From Actinomycetes bacterium (lineage in GTDB: Bacteria; Actinomycetota; Acidimicrobiia; Acidimicrobiales; Ilumatobacteraceae): DNA of 52,038 nt. Positions 43,376 through 52,038 of the stretch are shown piece by piece. A program made the translations under genes and the position numbers. The notes beneath the pieces were generated by a model, which was not told the DNA's origin, ran no database searches, and worked only from the letters and a program-made list of their open reading frames with translations. The stretch covers positions 1-52,038 of the forward strand of contig JANYKS010000043.1 in the NCBI GenBank assembly GCA_025358125.1, in the 5' to 3' direction. Positions within the stretch are counted from its first letter, which is position 1. Each line of letters starts with the position of its first letter.

Positions 43376-44782
43376 GTGACACCCGATGAGTTTCGCCAGA
43401 ACGGTTACGCGCTGATCGATTGGATCAGCAACTACATCGAGGGCATCGAGCAGCATCACGTGTCGAATCCGGCGCTGCAACCCGGCGACGTCCGGGCGAT
43501 GCTGCCGGCCCATCCGCCCGTTGCCGGCGAGCCGTTCAGCGCCGTACTTTCCGACCTCGACACCGTCGTCGTCCCCGGCCTCACCCACTGGCAGCACCCC
43601 AGCTTCTTCGCCTACTTCCCCGGCAACTCGTCGTATCCGGCGATCCTCGGCGAACTCGCCTCGGCCGGCCTCGGCGTGCAGGGCATGAGCTGGGTCACCA
43701 GCCCGGCGTGTACGGAAGTCGAGACGCTGATGCTCGACTGGATGCAGGAGTTGCTGGGCCTGCCGGAGCGCTTCCGTAGCGACTCGGCGACGGGCGGCGG
43801 TGTCATCCACGGCTCGGCGTCAGAGGCCACCCTCGCTGCGATCCTGGCAGCCCGCTGGCGCGTCACCGGCGGCGAGGTCAACCTCCACGGCGACACGACC
43901 AAACTTGTCGCATATACAACGTCGCAGACCCACAGCAGCATCGAGAAAGGGCTTCGGATCGCCGGAATCGGTTCTGACCGGATGCGGATCGTCGACCATG
44001 ACGAGGCGTATGCGATGCGGTCCGACGAACTCGATCGGATGGTCCGCGAAGATCGCCGGGTCGGGCTGATCCCGTTCTTCGTCTGTTCCTCACGCGGCAC
44101 GACGAGCTCGACCGCGTTCGATCCGACTCGCGAGATGGCCGCAGTGTGTCGACGCGAGAACCTGTGGCTGCACGTCGACGCGGCGATGAGCGGCATCGCC
44201 GCACTCGTGCCGGAGTTCCGCTGGGTCAACGACGGCCTGGAATTCGCCGACAGTTACTGCACCAACCCGCACAAGTGGATGGGCGTCACGTTCGATTGCG
44301 ACCTGTTCTGGACGGCTGACCGCGCCGCGCTCATCGGAGCGCTCAGCATCCTGCCCGAGTACCTGCGGTCCAAGGCGCTGGAAAGCGGAGCCGCGATCGA
44401 CTACCGCGACTGGCAGATCCCGCTCGGGCGCCGGTTCCGCGCCCTGAAACTGTGGTTCACCCTCCGTTGCGACGGTGTCGCCCCGGTGCAGGCAATGATC
44501 CGCGAGCACGTGCGATTGACGCAACTGCTCGCCGACTGGGTCGCAGCCGATGATCGATTCGAGATCGTCGCCCCGCACCCACTGAACCTGCTGTGCCTTG
44601 CACTGAGGTCCGCCAACGCCGCGACCGACGAGCTGATCGATGCCGCGAACAGGACCGGCGAAGTGCTTTTCACCCGTACCGTCCTCGACGGCCGGGTCTG
44701 CCTGCGGTTCTCGATCGGGGCCAGGCTCACGGCGCAACGTCATGTCGCGGCCGGCTGGCAGCTGCTGCAAACACTTGCCTGA
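43376..44782 (+). CDS. Aromatic-L-amino-acid-type PLP decarboxylase (group II)
   Basis: A 468-aa PLP enzyme. It opens with FRQNGYALIDWISNYIEGIEQ and has HWQHPSFFAYFPGNSSYPAILGE, GVIHGSASEATLAAILAAR, LWLHVDAAMSG (Asp to the PLP nitrogen) and YCTNPHKWMGVTFDCDLFW with the Schiff-base Lys in NPHKW. This is the group II decarboxylase signature, closest in wording to aromatic amino acid, tyrosine or tryptophan decarboxylases. It would produce an aromatic amine and CO2 in the cytoplasm. No transporter for such an amine is adjacent. The length is normal. Confidence 0.93.
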   Translation: MTPDEFRQNGYALIDWISNYIEGIEQHHVSNPALQPGDVRAMLPAHPPVAGEPFSAVLSDLDTVVVPGLTHWQHPSFFAYFPGNSSYPAILGELASAGLGVQGMSWVTSPACTEVETLMLDWMQELLGLPERFRSDSATGGGVIHGSASEATLAAILAARWRVTGGEVNLHGDTTKLVAYTTSQTHSSIEKGLRIAGIGSDRMRIVDHDEAYAMRSDELDRMVREDRRVGLIPFFVCSSRGTTSSTAFDPTREMAAVCRRENLWLHVDAAMSGIAALVPEFRWVNDGLEFADSYCTNPHKWMGVTFDCDLFWTADRAALIGALSILPEYLRSKALESGAAIDYRDWQIPLGRRFRALKLWFTLRCDGVAPVQAMIREHVRLTQLLADWVAADDRFEIVAPHPLNLLCLALRSANAATDELIDAANRTGEVLFTRTVLDGRVCLRFSIGARLTAQRHVAAGWQLLQTLA

Positions 44783-44877
44783 CCAATCCGTTGAAAGAGG
44801 GGTTGGCAACGGCCGCGCGGTCTGTTTGAATCTCTGCCAACGCCGGACACATCGCCGGCGTCAACCGAGGGGGCACC

Positions 44878-45375
44878 ATGCGGAGATTCGTCCGTGTCCT
44901 CGTCGCAGTCACGAGTGTGTTGACTGTCCTGTCCGCTACCGACGTCGCATCTGCGGCTGGCAGCACCGCCGACTCCGACTCGGCGTATGTGCGAGGCCTG
45001 CTCTTCGACACACCGCTCGCGGGCTTCACGACCGCTGCCGCAGCCCACACGGGCCGAGACGGCACGGTTGGCGACACGTGGTTCGACTGGAGCACGAATC
45101 TGTGCTCGGCGCCACTCGTCGGCAATACCGGGCGCACGTTCAACTTCACCGATGCGTGCAGGCGGCACGACTTCGGCTACCGCAACGAGCAGCGGCTCGA
45201 ACGCCGCTACGGCAGCGGTGCGTACTGGAACGGCAACATCCGCAAACTGATCGACAAGCAGTTCCTCGCCGACATGAGGAGCCACTGCGCCAGGCGGCGG
45301 CTGATCGATCGCCCAAGCTGTTACGCATGGGCAATCACGTTCTACAGCGCGGTGCGGATCGCCGGCGGTCCGTAG
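44878..45375 (+). CDS. Secreted prokaryotic phospholipase A2
   Basis: A 165-aa protein with a cleavable signal peptide (residues 1-26, VASA-A). The catalytic helix is FNFTDACRRHDFGYRN, with Cys94, His97 and Asp98, the His-Asp pair of the compact bacterial PLA2 family known from Streptomyces violaceoruber. NLCSAPLVG and SHCARRRLIDRPSCYAW give further cysteines for two disulfides. It should hydrolyse the sn-2 ester of phospholipids outside the cell with calcium. GAGGGGG lies just before ATG 44878. It complements the Tat-exported phospholipase C at 20.9 kb. Its 3' end overlaps the convergent Nudix gene by 34 bp. Confidence 0.93.
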   Translation: MRRFVRVLVAVTSVLTVLSATDVASAAGSTADSDSAYVRGLLFDTPLAGFTTAAAAHTGRDGTVGDTWFDWSTNLCSAPLVGNTGRTFNFTDACRRHDFGYRNEQRLERRYGSGAYWNGNIRKLIDKQFLADMRSHCARRRLIDRPSCYAWAITFYSAVRIAGGP

Positions 45376-46040
45376 GCAATGGTGAGCATCTCGTAAAGCA
45401 TGTGGCCGGTGGCACCCCACACCGTTTCGTCGTCGAGGTCGAAGAAATTCATCCGGCGGTCGAGCGGTGGGGTGCCCCACCACTCCTCGCGGTGCGTTGC
45501 GACGTCGGCCAGTTCGACCAACGGCACCCACAGGATCCGCTCGACCTCGCGATCGTGCGGCGTCAACTCCGGCCGCGAATCCAGGGTGGCGATGACCGGC
45601 ATGATGTAGTTCCGACTGACAACGGTCGACATCCGGCTGAGATAGCCACGTACATCGACCACATCCGGCGCAAGCCCGACCTCCTCGTTCGCTTCACGAA
45701 GCGCGGCCTGTACCGCTGTTTCCCCGAGATCCAATCGACCTCCCGGAAAGCTGATCTCACCAGCATGACTGCGCAGATCCCTGGAACGCTTCGTGAGGAG
45801 CACCTCGGCCCCATCGCGGCCATCGACGAGCACGACGAGCACCGCCGATCGCCGCGCGTCGGCAAACATCGGCGGCGACGGATTCTGATCACGTGCGGCG
45901 TCGACGACGGCTTGCGCCACGGCATCCGCGCTGAGCGGCTGTGCCACCGTCCACGGCGCGGCATCGCCGCGTCGCCACGCCGATGGGCGGGGGATGACCT
46001 GCTCGCCGCCTGGCCGCCTGGCCGCGTCCGGCTTGATCAC
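45342..46040 (-). CDS. Nudix hydrolase, probable CoA pyrophosphatase
   Basis: A 232-aa protein with a complete Nudix box, GGRLDLGETAVQAALREANEEVGL (G-x5-E-x7-REUXEEXGU). LLTKRSRDLRSHAGEISFPGGR in front of it is the upstream signature of CoA pyrophosphatases (NudL/UPF0035), which split CoA to 4'-phosphopantetheine and 3',5'-ADP. The C-terminal FDLDDETVWGATGHMLYEML fits the same family. GTG 46040 is preferred, because the longer frame to 46118 would overlap the small upstream gene. It probably belongs to one transcription unit with that small gene. Confidence 0.9.
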   Translation of the reverse strand: MIKPDAARRPGGEQVIPRPSAWRRGDAAPWTVAQPLSADAVAQAVVDAARDQNPSPPMFADARRSAVLVVLVDGRDGAEVLLTKRSRDLRSHAGEISFPGGRLDLGETAVQAALREANEEVGLAPDVVDVRGYLSRMSTVVSRNYIMPVIATLDSRPELTPHDREVERILWVPLVELADVATHREEWWGTPPLDRRMNFFDLDDETVWGATGHMLYEMLTIAYGPPAIRTAL

Positions 46041-46062
46041 GGGTGGGTTGCTCGGCGCAGGA

Positions 46063-46239
46063 TCACGAGGTGGGGACGGAGGGCACCCAACCGGATTCGG
46101 TGAGCTCCGCCAGCACATCGGCCAGCCCTGCCGTCTTGAGGTTGGCGAGCACCTTGCCGGGATTTTCCTCGCCCCGTTCCCACTCCTGCCAGGCGGTCAA
46201 GAGCTTGGAGAGATCGGGAGCTGGACGTTCGAACGGCAT
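46063..46239 (-). CDS. Small conserved-looking protein, 58 aa
   Basis: Translation from ATG 46239 gives a 58-aa acidic, helix-rich protein beginning MPFERPAPDLSKLLTAWQEW and continuing ERGEENPGKVLANLKTAGLAD. The sequence resembles small actinobacterial hypothetical proteins that I recall as conserved, but no function is known. It is 22 bp before the Nudix start on the same strand, suggesting cotranscription. It is below usual length cut-offs, and the reading frame is free of rare codons. Confidence 0.7.
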   Translation of the reverse strand: MPFERPAPDLSKLLTAWQEWERGEENPGKVLANLKTAGLADVLAELTESGWVPSVPTS

Positions 46240-46335
46240 ACCACCAGGCTACGCCGCCGACGACCGCATGCAGTCGGTCATCCGTCGTGCGCACGGCGAC
46301 GCGGTCGCGATGCTGGCGGCAGGCGGCTGGCTTCG

Positions 46336-46836
46336 TCAGCTCTTCTTCTGAGCTTTGCGGTTGCGGTAGAGGTTGACGCCCTTGCCGGCGAGGCGTCCCG
46401 CCGTGCGCCCGATTGCATCGGCCCGAGTGCCATCCGCCCTGGAGGCGGGCGGCGCACGACCATGCTTCACGGCAGCCACGCGCAAAGTCTTGGCGGATTC
46501 GCTGAAATCGCTCTTCCACCATACGAATGCGAGTACGAACGCGAGCATCCCCATGATCAGCCGGGTGCTGTTGTCGACCGAGACGACGGGCTGCACCGCA
46601 GCGACGACGACGACGACGACGACGACCGCGTCGAGGACTCGATGCATTCGCCGACCGAAGATCCGGAACGCCGACAGCGTGCCTTTTGCACACGCCGTGT
46701 TGAGCATCACCAACCCGCCCATGACGCTCGGCACCACGGGCGTGAGGCTCTGCAGACCTTGGGCAATGAACACCGCGCCGAGCACATACTCGGCCGCCTG
46801 ATGCATCCAGAAGGGGCGCTTGCCGGGCATTGCCAT
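46336..46836 (-). CDS. Membrane protein of unknown function with a poly-Val helix
   Basis: A 166-aa protein with about four hydrophobic segments: AAEYVLGAVFIAQGLQSL, SVMGGLVMLNTACA, VVVVVVVVAAVQPVVSV and LIMGMLAFVLAFVWW. A basic C-terminal tail ends RKAQKKS. The run of eight valines comes from eight GAC triplets on the plus strand (46603-46626), a trinucleotide repeat. The family is not recognised, though MHQAAEYVLG looks conserved. ATG 46836 or ATG 46830 may be used. It is divergent from the penicillin acylase gene. Confidence 0.72.
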   Translation of the reverse strand: MAMPGKRPFWMHQAAEYVLGAVFIAQGLQSLTPVVPSVMGGLVMLNTACAKGTLSAFRIFGRRMHRVLDAVVVVVVVVAAVQPVVSVDNSTRLIMGMLAFVLAFVWWKSDFSESAKTLRVAAVKHGRAPPASRADGTRADAIGRTAGRLAGKGVNLYRNRKAQKKS

Positions 46837-46885
46837 CGAAACAAACTACCGTGAGCCTTTGGATCTGTGCAGACGAGGGGAAGTC

Positions 46886-49441
46886 ATGCAACGTCGGATT
46901 GCGGTCTGTGTGGTCGCCGCGGTGTTCGCTGTGGCGTGCAGTCAATCGCCGAAGAGCCGCACCACTGCATCGTCGTCGGTGGCCTCGCCAACGACCGTCA
47001 CCTCGATCACTGTCGCGCCTGCAACCTCGAGCGAGACCGCGCCCACTGCGAGCGGCACCTCGGCCACCTCGGCCACCTCGGCCACCTCGGCCACCTCGGC
47101 CACCTCGGCCAATCCCGGCTACAGCGCGAACATCACCCGCACGACCTACGGCATCCCCCACATCGTCGCTGACGATTGGGGCAGCCTCGGCTTCGGACAG
47201 GGGTATGCATTCGCCCAGGACCGCGCCTGCACCCTGATCGATCAGGTGATCAAGGTCCGTGGCGAGCGCTCGAAATGGTTCGGCCCCGGTGACGGCGACG
47301 CGAACCTGAACACCGACTTCGCCTACCGTCAACTCGGCCTGCACACCACCGCTGACAAACGCTTCGCCAATCAGCCGCCGAACGTCGCCGACATGATCAA
47401 GGGCTATGTGGCCGGCTTCAACGCCGAGCTCGTCGCCCAAGGCCCGCACGGTTGGTGCGAGGGCAAGCCATGGGTGCAGCCAATCACCACCACCGATGTG
47501 TACGCCTATCTCAACGACGTGTTGCTGTTCGCCTCGAGCGGTGTTTTGATACAACCGATCGCCACTGCGCAGCCCCCGCAGGCGGCGCCGCCCGACACGA
47601 TCGCGGCGAGCGCCGACGCGTCGACCGGCTCGATCGCGGCGGCCCCGTCAAAGTTCAACCTGAAGACGACCATGGCCAGCAACGGCTGGGCCATCGGCGC
47701 GTCGCTGAGCGAGCGCGGCGGTGGGATGCTGTTGTCGAACCCGCACTTCCCGTGGGAGGGAGAAAAGAGACTGTGGGAGTCGCAGCTGACCTTGACGACC
47801 GGTGAGCTGAACGTCTACGGCGTATCCCTCTCGGGCGTGCCCGGAGTGCTGATCGGGTTCAACGACAACGTGGCATGGACCCACACCGTCTCGGCCGGGT
47901 ACCGGATGACCCTTTATGAGCTCACGCTCACCCCGGGTGATCCGACGTCGTTCGTCTATGGCAACACCACCGAGAAGATGACGTCGAAGGACGTGACCAT
48001 CGAGGTGATGCAGGCCGACGGAACAACGAAGCCGCAAACGCGCACGATGTGGTCCAGCCACTACGGCCCGCTGCTCAACCTGCCGTTCGGTTGGACGACC
48101 GAGAAGGCGTACACGATGCGCGACGCCAACATCGACAACCCCGACGCGCTCGCGCAGTTCTTCGGCATGGACGCAGCGAAGAGTATGGACGACTTCATCA
48201 ACGTCCATCGCACCGCGAACGGCATCCCGTGGGTGAACACGATCGCTACGTCATCAGACGGTCGGGCATGGTACGCGGACACCGCGGCGACGCCGAATCT
48301 CTCACCGGCAGCGCTCGCGGTCTGGAAGGCGAACGTGGACAGCGGCGCGCTCGCGAAGACCGTTCTCGACAATGGCGCGATCCTGCTCGACGGGTCGGAT
48401 CCGGTCAACGAATGGGTCGATGACCCGGCGGCTACCCGTCCCGGCATCTTGGCCTTCGCCAAGCAACCCCAGTTGGAGCGCAGCGACTTCGTCTTCAACT
48501 CCAACGACTCGCATTGGCTGGCCAACCCGGCCCAGCTGCTGACCGGCTACTCACCACTGACTGGGCCAGAAGTGGTACCGCAGTCGCCACGAACGCGCAT
48601 GAACGCAATGTTGCTCGCCGATCCGGCCGTCCGCGGCGCGGACGGCCGGATTTCGCTGGCCGAGATGGAAGGTGCGCTCTTCTCCAACCGGGGCCTACAC
48701 TCCGATCTGTTGCTCAAGTCGGTCATCCAGGCCTGCGACGCCACGCCGTCGGCAACGATCGACGAGACGCCGTACGCGCTCGCCGATGCGTGCGGCGTGC
48801 TCCGCAATTGGGACGGCCGCTACAACCTCGACTCCAAGGGTGCGCCGCTGTGGCGCGAGTTCCTCGGTCGCTTCAAGACGCGCACCGATGCCGGGGATCT
48901 GTACGCGGTGCCGTTCGAGCCGACCGACCCGGTCGGCACGCCCAACACGTTGAACGCGGACACGGCGTCGGTGCTCACCAAGCTCGCGACGGCCGCCAAG
49001 GCACTGTTCGCAGCCGGGCACCCGATCGAGAGCGCGCTGGGCGAGATGCAGTTCGACGGCCGGGCTGGGAGCGACCGGACACCTCTCCCCGGCGGCCAAA
49101 ATCTCGACGGAGCGGCGAGCATCGTCGCCTGTTGTTCGGGCGCCAAGACGCTGGCGCCGAAAGGAGACCCGGGCACCTTCAACACGGCGGACGGTTTCAC
49201 CACATTGGGCTACCCGGTCAGCACGGGCGACAGCTTCATCATGGCGATGGAATTCACCAGCGGCGGACCACACGCCGAGGCTCTGCTCACCTACGGCCAG
49301 CCCGATGACCCCGCATCCCCCGACTTCACGTCGCAGACCAAACTCTTCGCCAAGGGCACGTTCCGCCCCGTGCTGTTCACCCCGGATCAGATCAAGGCTG
49401 GCGCGATCTCGACCGCCACCGTCACCGGCCGGCGGGGCTGA
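46886..49441 (+). CDS. Penicillin acylase family lipoprotein (Ntn hydrolase)
   Basis: An 851-aa exported protein. The leader ends AVFAVAC, a lipobox, then a Thr/Ser-rich linker with six SAT repeats. ITRTTYGIPHIVADDWGSLGFGQGYAFAQDR is the alpha-chain start typical of the family. The autoproteolytic beta-chain start is MASNGWAIG with nucleophile Ser265, followed by LLSNPHFPW. The enzyme self-cleaves to an N-terminal nucleophile heterodimer and hydrolyses amides such as acyl-homoserine lactones, lipopeptides or beta-lactam side chains. Quorum-signal degradation is possible but the substrate is unknown. ATG 46886 has a GAGGGGAA ribosome-binding site. Confidence 0.92.
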   Translation: MQRRIAVCVVAAVFAVACSQSPKSRTTASSSVASPTTVTSITVAPATSSETAPTASGTSATSATSATSATSATSANPGYSANITRTTYGIPHIVADDWGSLGFGQGYAFAQDRACTLIDQVIKVRGERSKWFGPGDGDANLNTDFAYRQLGLHTTADKRFANQPPNVADMIKGYVAGFNAELVAQGPHGWCEGKPWVQPITTTDVYAYLNDVLLFASSGVLIQPIATAQPPQAAPPDTIAASADASTGSIAAAPSKFNLKTTMASNGWAIGASLSERGGGMLLSNPHFPWEGEKRLWESQLTLTTGELNVYGVSLSGVPGVLIGFNDNVAWTHTVSAGYRMTLYELTLTPGDPTSFVYGNTTEKMTSKDVTIEVMQADGTTKPQTRTMWSSHYGPLLNLPFGWTTEKAYTMRDANIDNPDALAQFFGMDAAKSMDDFINVHRTANGIPWVNTIATSSDGRAWYADTAATPNLSPAALAVWKANVDSGALAKTVLDNGAILLDGSDPVNEWVDDPAATRPGILAFAKQPQLERSDFVFNSNDSHWLANPAQLLTGYSPLTGPEVVPQSPRTRMNAMLLADPAVRGADGRISLAEMEGALFSNRGLHSDLLLKSVIQACDATPSATIDETPYALADACGVLRNWDGRYNLDSKGAPLWREFLGRFKTRTDAGDLYAVPFEPTDPVGTPNTLNADTASVLTKLATAAKALFAAGHPIESALGEMQFDGRAGSDRTPLPGGQNLDGAASIVACCSGAKTLAPKGDPGTFNTADGFTTLGYPVSTGDSFIMAMEFTSGGPHAEALLTYGQPDDPASPDFTSQTKLFAKGTFRPVLFTPDQIKAGAISTATVTGRRG
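47056..47109 (+). repeat. 9-bp minisatellite, 6 units, in the penicillin acylase linker
   Basis: Six perfect cacctcggc units encode (T-S-A)n in the linker after the lipobox. The unit keeps the reading frame. Confidence 0.9.
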
Positions 49442-49492
49442 ACCCGTCCGACCAGCGGGTCAGCGGCGGCCTCAACCCCGGGAAAACGACGA

Positions 49493-49517
49493 TGGCCCCG
49501 GGGCGAACCCGGGGCCA
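49493..49517. terminator. Bidirectional hairpin terminator between the acylase and groEL
   Basis: A perfect 10-bp stem, TGGCCCCGGG / CCCGGGGCCA, with a 5-base loop GCGAA, lies between the convergent ends of the penicillin acylase and groEL genes. It has no clear U-tract, as is common for GC-rich actinobacterial terminators. Confidence 0.8.
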
Positions 49518-49555
49518 TACGTTCAGGGGAGCGTGGTGTGTGACCGCAGAGCGGA

Positions 49556-51515
<1,960 letters not shown>

Positions 51516-51579
51516 GTGGAAAGCTCCATGTGTTGTTGATTGCATCCAGCGCCGAGGTGTGGCGGCTGCCGCACGGGCG

Positions 51580-51635
51580 TTAGCACTCGACGAGTGCGAG
51601 TGCTAATGGTAGGGGTTGACGTGCTGCGATAGCAA
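51580..51635 (-). promoter_or_regulatory. groESL promoter with perfect CIRCE (HrcA operator)
   Basis: TTAGCACTC (51580-51588), a 9-base spacer, and GAGTGCTAA (51598-51606) form a consensus CIRCE element, the binding site of the heat-shock repressor HrcA. On the minus strand a -35 candidate TTGCTA (51630-51635) and a -10 candidate TACCAT (51606-51611) are 18 bp apart, with the CIRCE element starting at the -10 box. Repressor binding would block initiation of groES-groEL. Confidence 0.92.
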
Positions 51636-51773
51636 CCGCAACTCGCGGTTCGGGGAGGTTTTCGCGCAACCTGCAGCCGGGGACGGCCGGGATCAGCCTG
51701 CGCTGTGGGTGATGACCAGCACTTCGTCGTTTCGAGCGACTGTCGACAGGGCCCGACTTGGCCCGGGGGCACC

Positions 51774-51904
51774 GCGGGTTTGCGTGAGCACATATCGCGA
51801 CGTCTTGATAATCGCTCGCACAAACGGTGTCTGCTCGGGGGCAGGGCGGGTTTGCGTGAGCACATATCGCGACGTCTTGATAATCGCTCGCACAAACGGT
51901 GTCT
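51774..51904. repeat. Two tandem copies of a 59-bp dyad-symmetric element
   Basis: Copies at 51774-51832 and 51846-51904 are identical over 59 bp, with a 72-bp period. Each has 21-base arms around a central GACGTC: GTTTGCGTGAGC on the left and GCTCGCACAAAC on the right pair with one mismatch and one wobble. They lie in the gene-free stretch 51607-51960, which otherwise shows nothing recognisable except the groESL promoter region. They may be operators, hairpins or repetitive extragenic elements. Confidence 0.85.
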
Positions 51905-51960
51905 CACACGAATTGTGGTGGCTCGCCACCTACCGGGGGACCTACGACTCCTCGACCGAG

Positions 51961-52038
51961 TCAGTCGGCGGCCCGGTCGCGCTGCGCGGCGATCAGTGCG
52001 GGCAGCGAGATGCCAATGCTCGTCATCAGCTGATCGAG
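51961..52038 (-). CDS. C-terminal end of an unidentified gene (cut by window edge)
   Basis: Reading inward from the right edge on the minus strand gives 25 codons, LDQLMTSIGISLPALIAAQR followed by DRAAD, and then TGA at 51961. The composition looks protein-like, and it fits as the 3' tip of a gene upstream of groES. The fragment is too short to name. Confidence 0.4.
   Translation of the reverse strand, partial: LDQLMTSIGISLPALIAAQRDRAAD

Noticed and set aside
46336..46836. DoxX-like oxidoreductase membrane subunit
   Set aside because: Helix number and the N-terminus are only loosely similar and no DoxX signature could be identified; left as unknown.
51774..51904. CRISPR-like array
   Set aside because: Only two repeats with a 13-base spacer, long dyad-symmetric units and no cas genes; this does not fit a CRISPR array.
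51693..51929. 78-codon minus-strand ORF with repeated TPFVRAIIKTSRYVLTQTR
   Set aside because: The repetition is explained by the duplicated dyad DNA, a second frame is equally open, and there is no convincing start signal or homology that I recognise.

Overview
This window is GC-rich chromosomal DNA with dense, mostly operonic genes. Several features point to an actinobacterium, most likely of the Acidimicrobiia (Ilumatobacter-like) type: a mycofactocin gene set with NDMA-dependent alcohol dehydrogenases, LytR-CpsA-Psr (LCP) proteins, a RipA-like NlpC/P60 hydrolase, GTG starts in stop/start overlaps, and TANNNT -10 boxes a few bases before start codons. The lineage is an inference from gene content; no rRNA, tRNA, prophage, transposase or CRISPR array was seen.

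Left part (1-24.3 kb). A truncated PQQ-type beta-propeller lipoprotein and an amidohydrolase overlap by 4 bp, followed by an OafA-type O-acyltransferase coupled to an MFS transporter. Next is a tightly overlapped sulfur assimilation operon on the minus strand, cysH-cysD-cysN-cysI-cobA-cysS, with a divergent precorrin-2 dehydrogenase gene. Together these reduce sulfate to sulfide via APS, make siroheme for the sulfite reductase, and charge tRNA-Cys. Then come valS (archaeal-like signature), a MscS channel, two tandem LCP cell-wall ligases with matching C-terminal tails, an alpha/beta hydrolase, a small membrane protein and a Tat-exported phospholipase C.

Middle part (22.4-37.0 kb). This is the most interesting region. 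On the minus strand lie helR, two NDMA-dependent alcohol dehydrogenases, a MoxR-type AAA ATPase and a VWA protein. On the plus strand lie a DUF3105 lipoprotein and then a mycofactocin operon: mftA (40 aa, ending IDGMCGVY), mftB, mftC, a PlsY-like acyltransferase, a mycofactocin-type OYE/FadH oxidoreductase, and an ABC ATPase/permease pair, followed by an acyl-CoA synthetase. The usual mftD, mftE and mftF are absent from the window, while an acyltransferase and an exporter are embedded. The region may therefore encode the redox cofactor, its client dehydrogenases and possibly a lipid or transport branch.

Right part (37.0-52.0 kb). An AbiEi/DUF559-type gene lies between inverted copies of a repeat. 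It is followed by a minus-strand run (NlpC/P60 hydrolase, APH-like kinase, dienelactone hydrolase), guaA, a small membrane protein, an aromatic amino acid decarboxylase, a secreted phospholipase A2, a Nudix CoA pyrophosphatase with a 58-aa upstream gene, a membrane protein, a penicillin-acylase lipoprotein, and groES-groEL with a perfect CIRCE operator. The right end holds a 354-bp gene-free stretch with two tandem copies of a dyad-symmetric element, then the 3' tip of another minus-strand gene.
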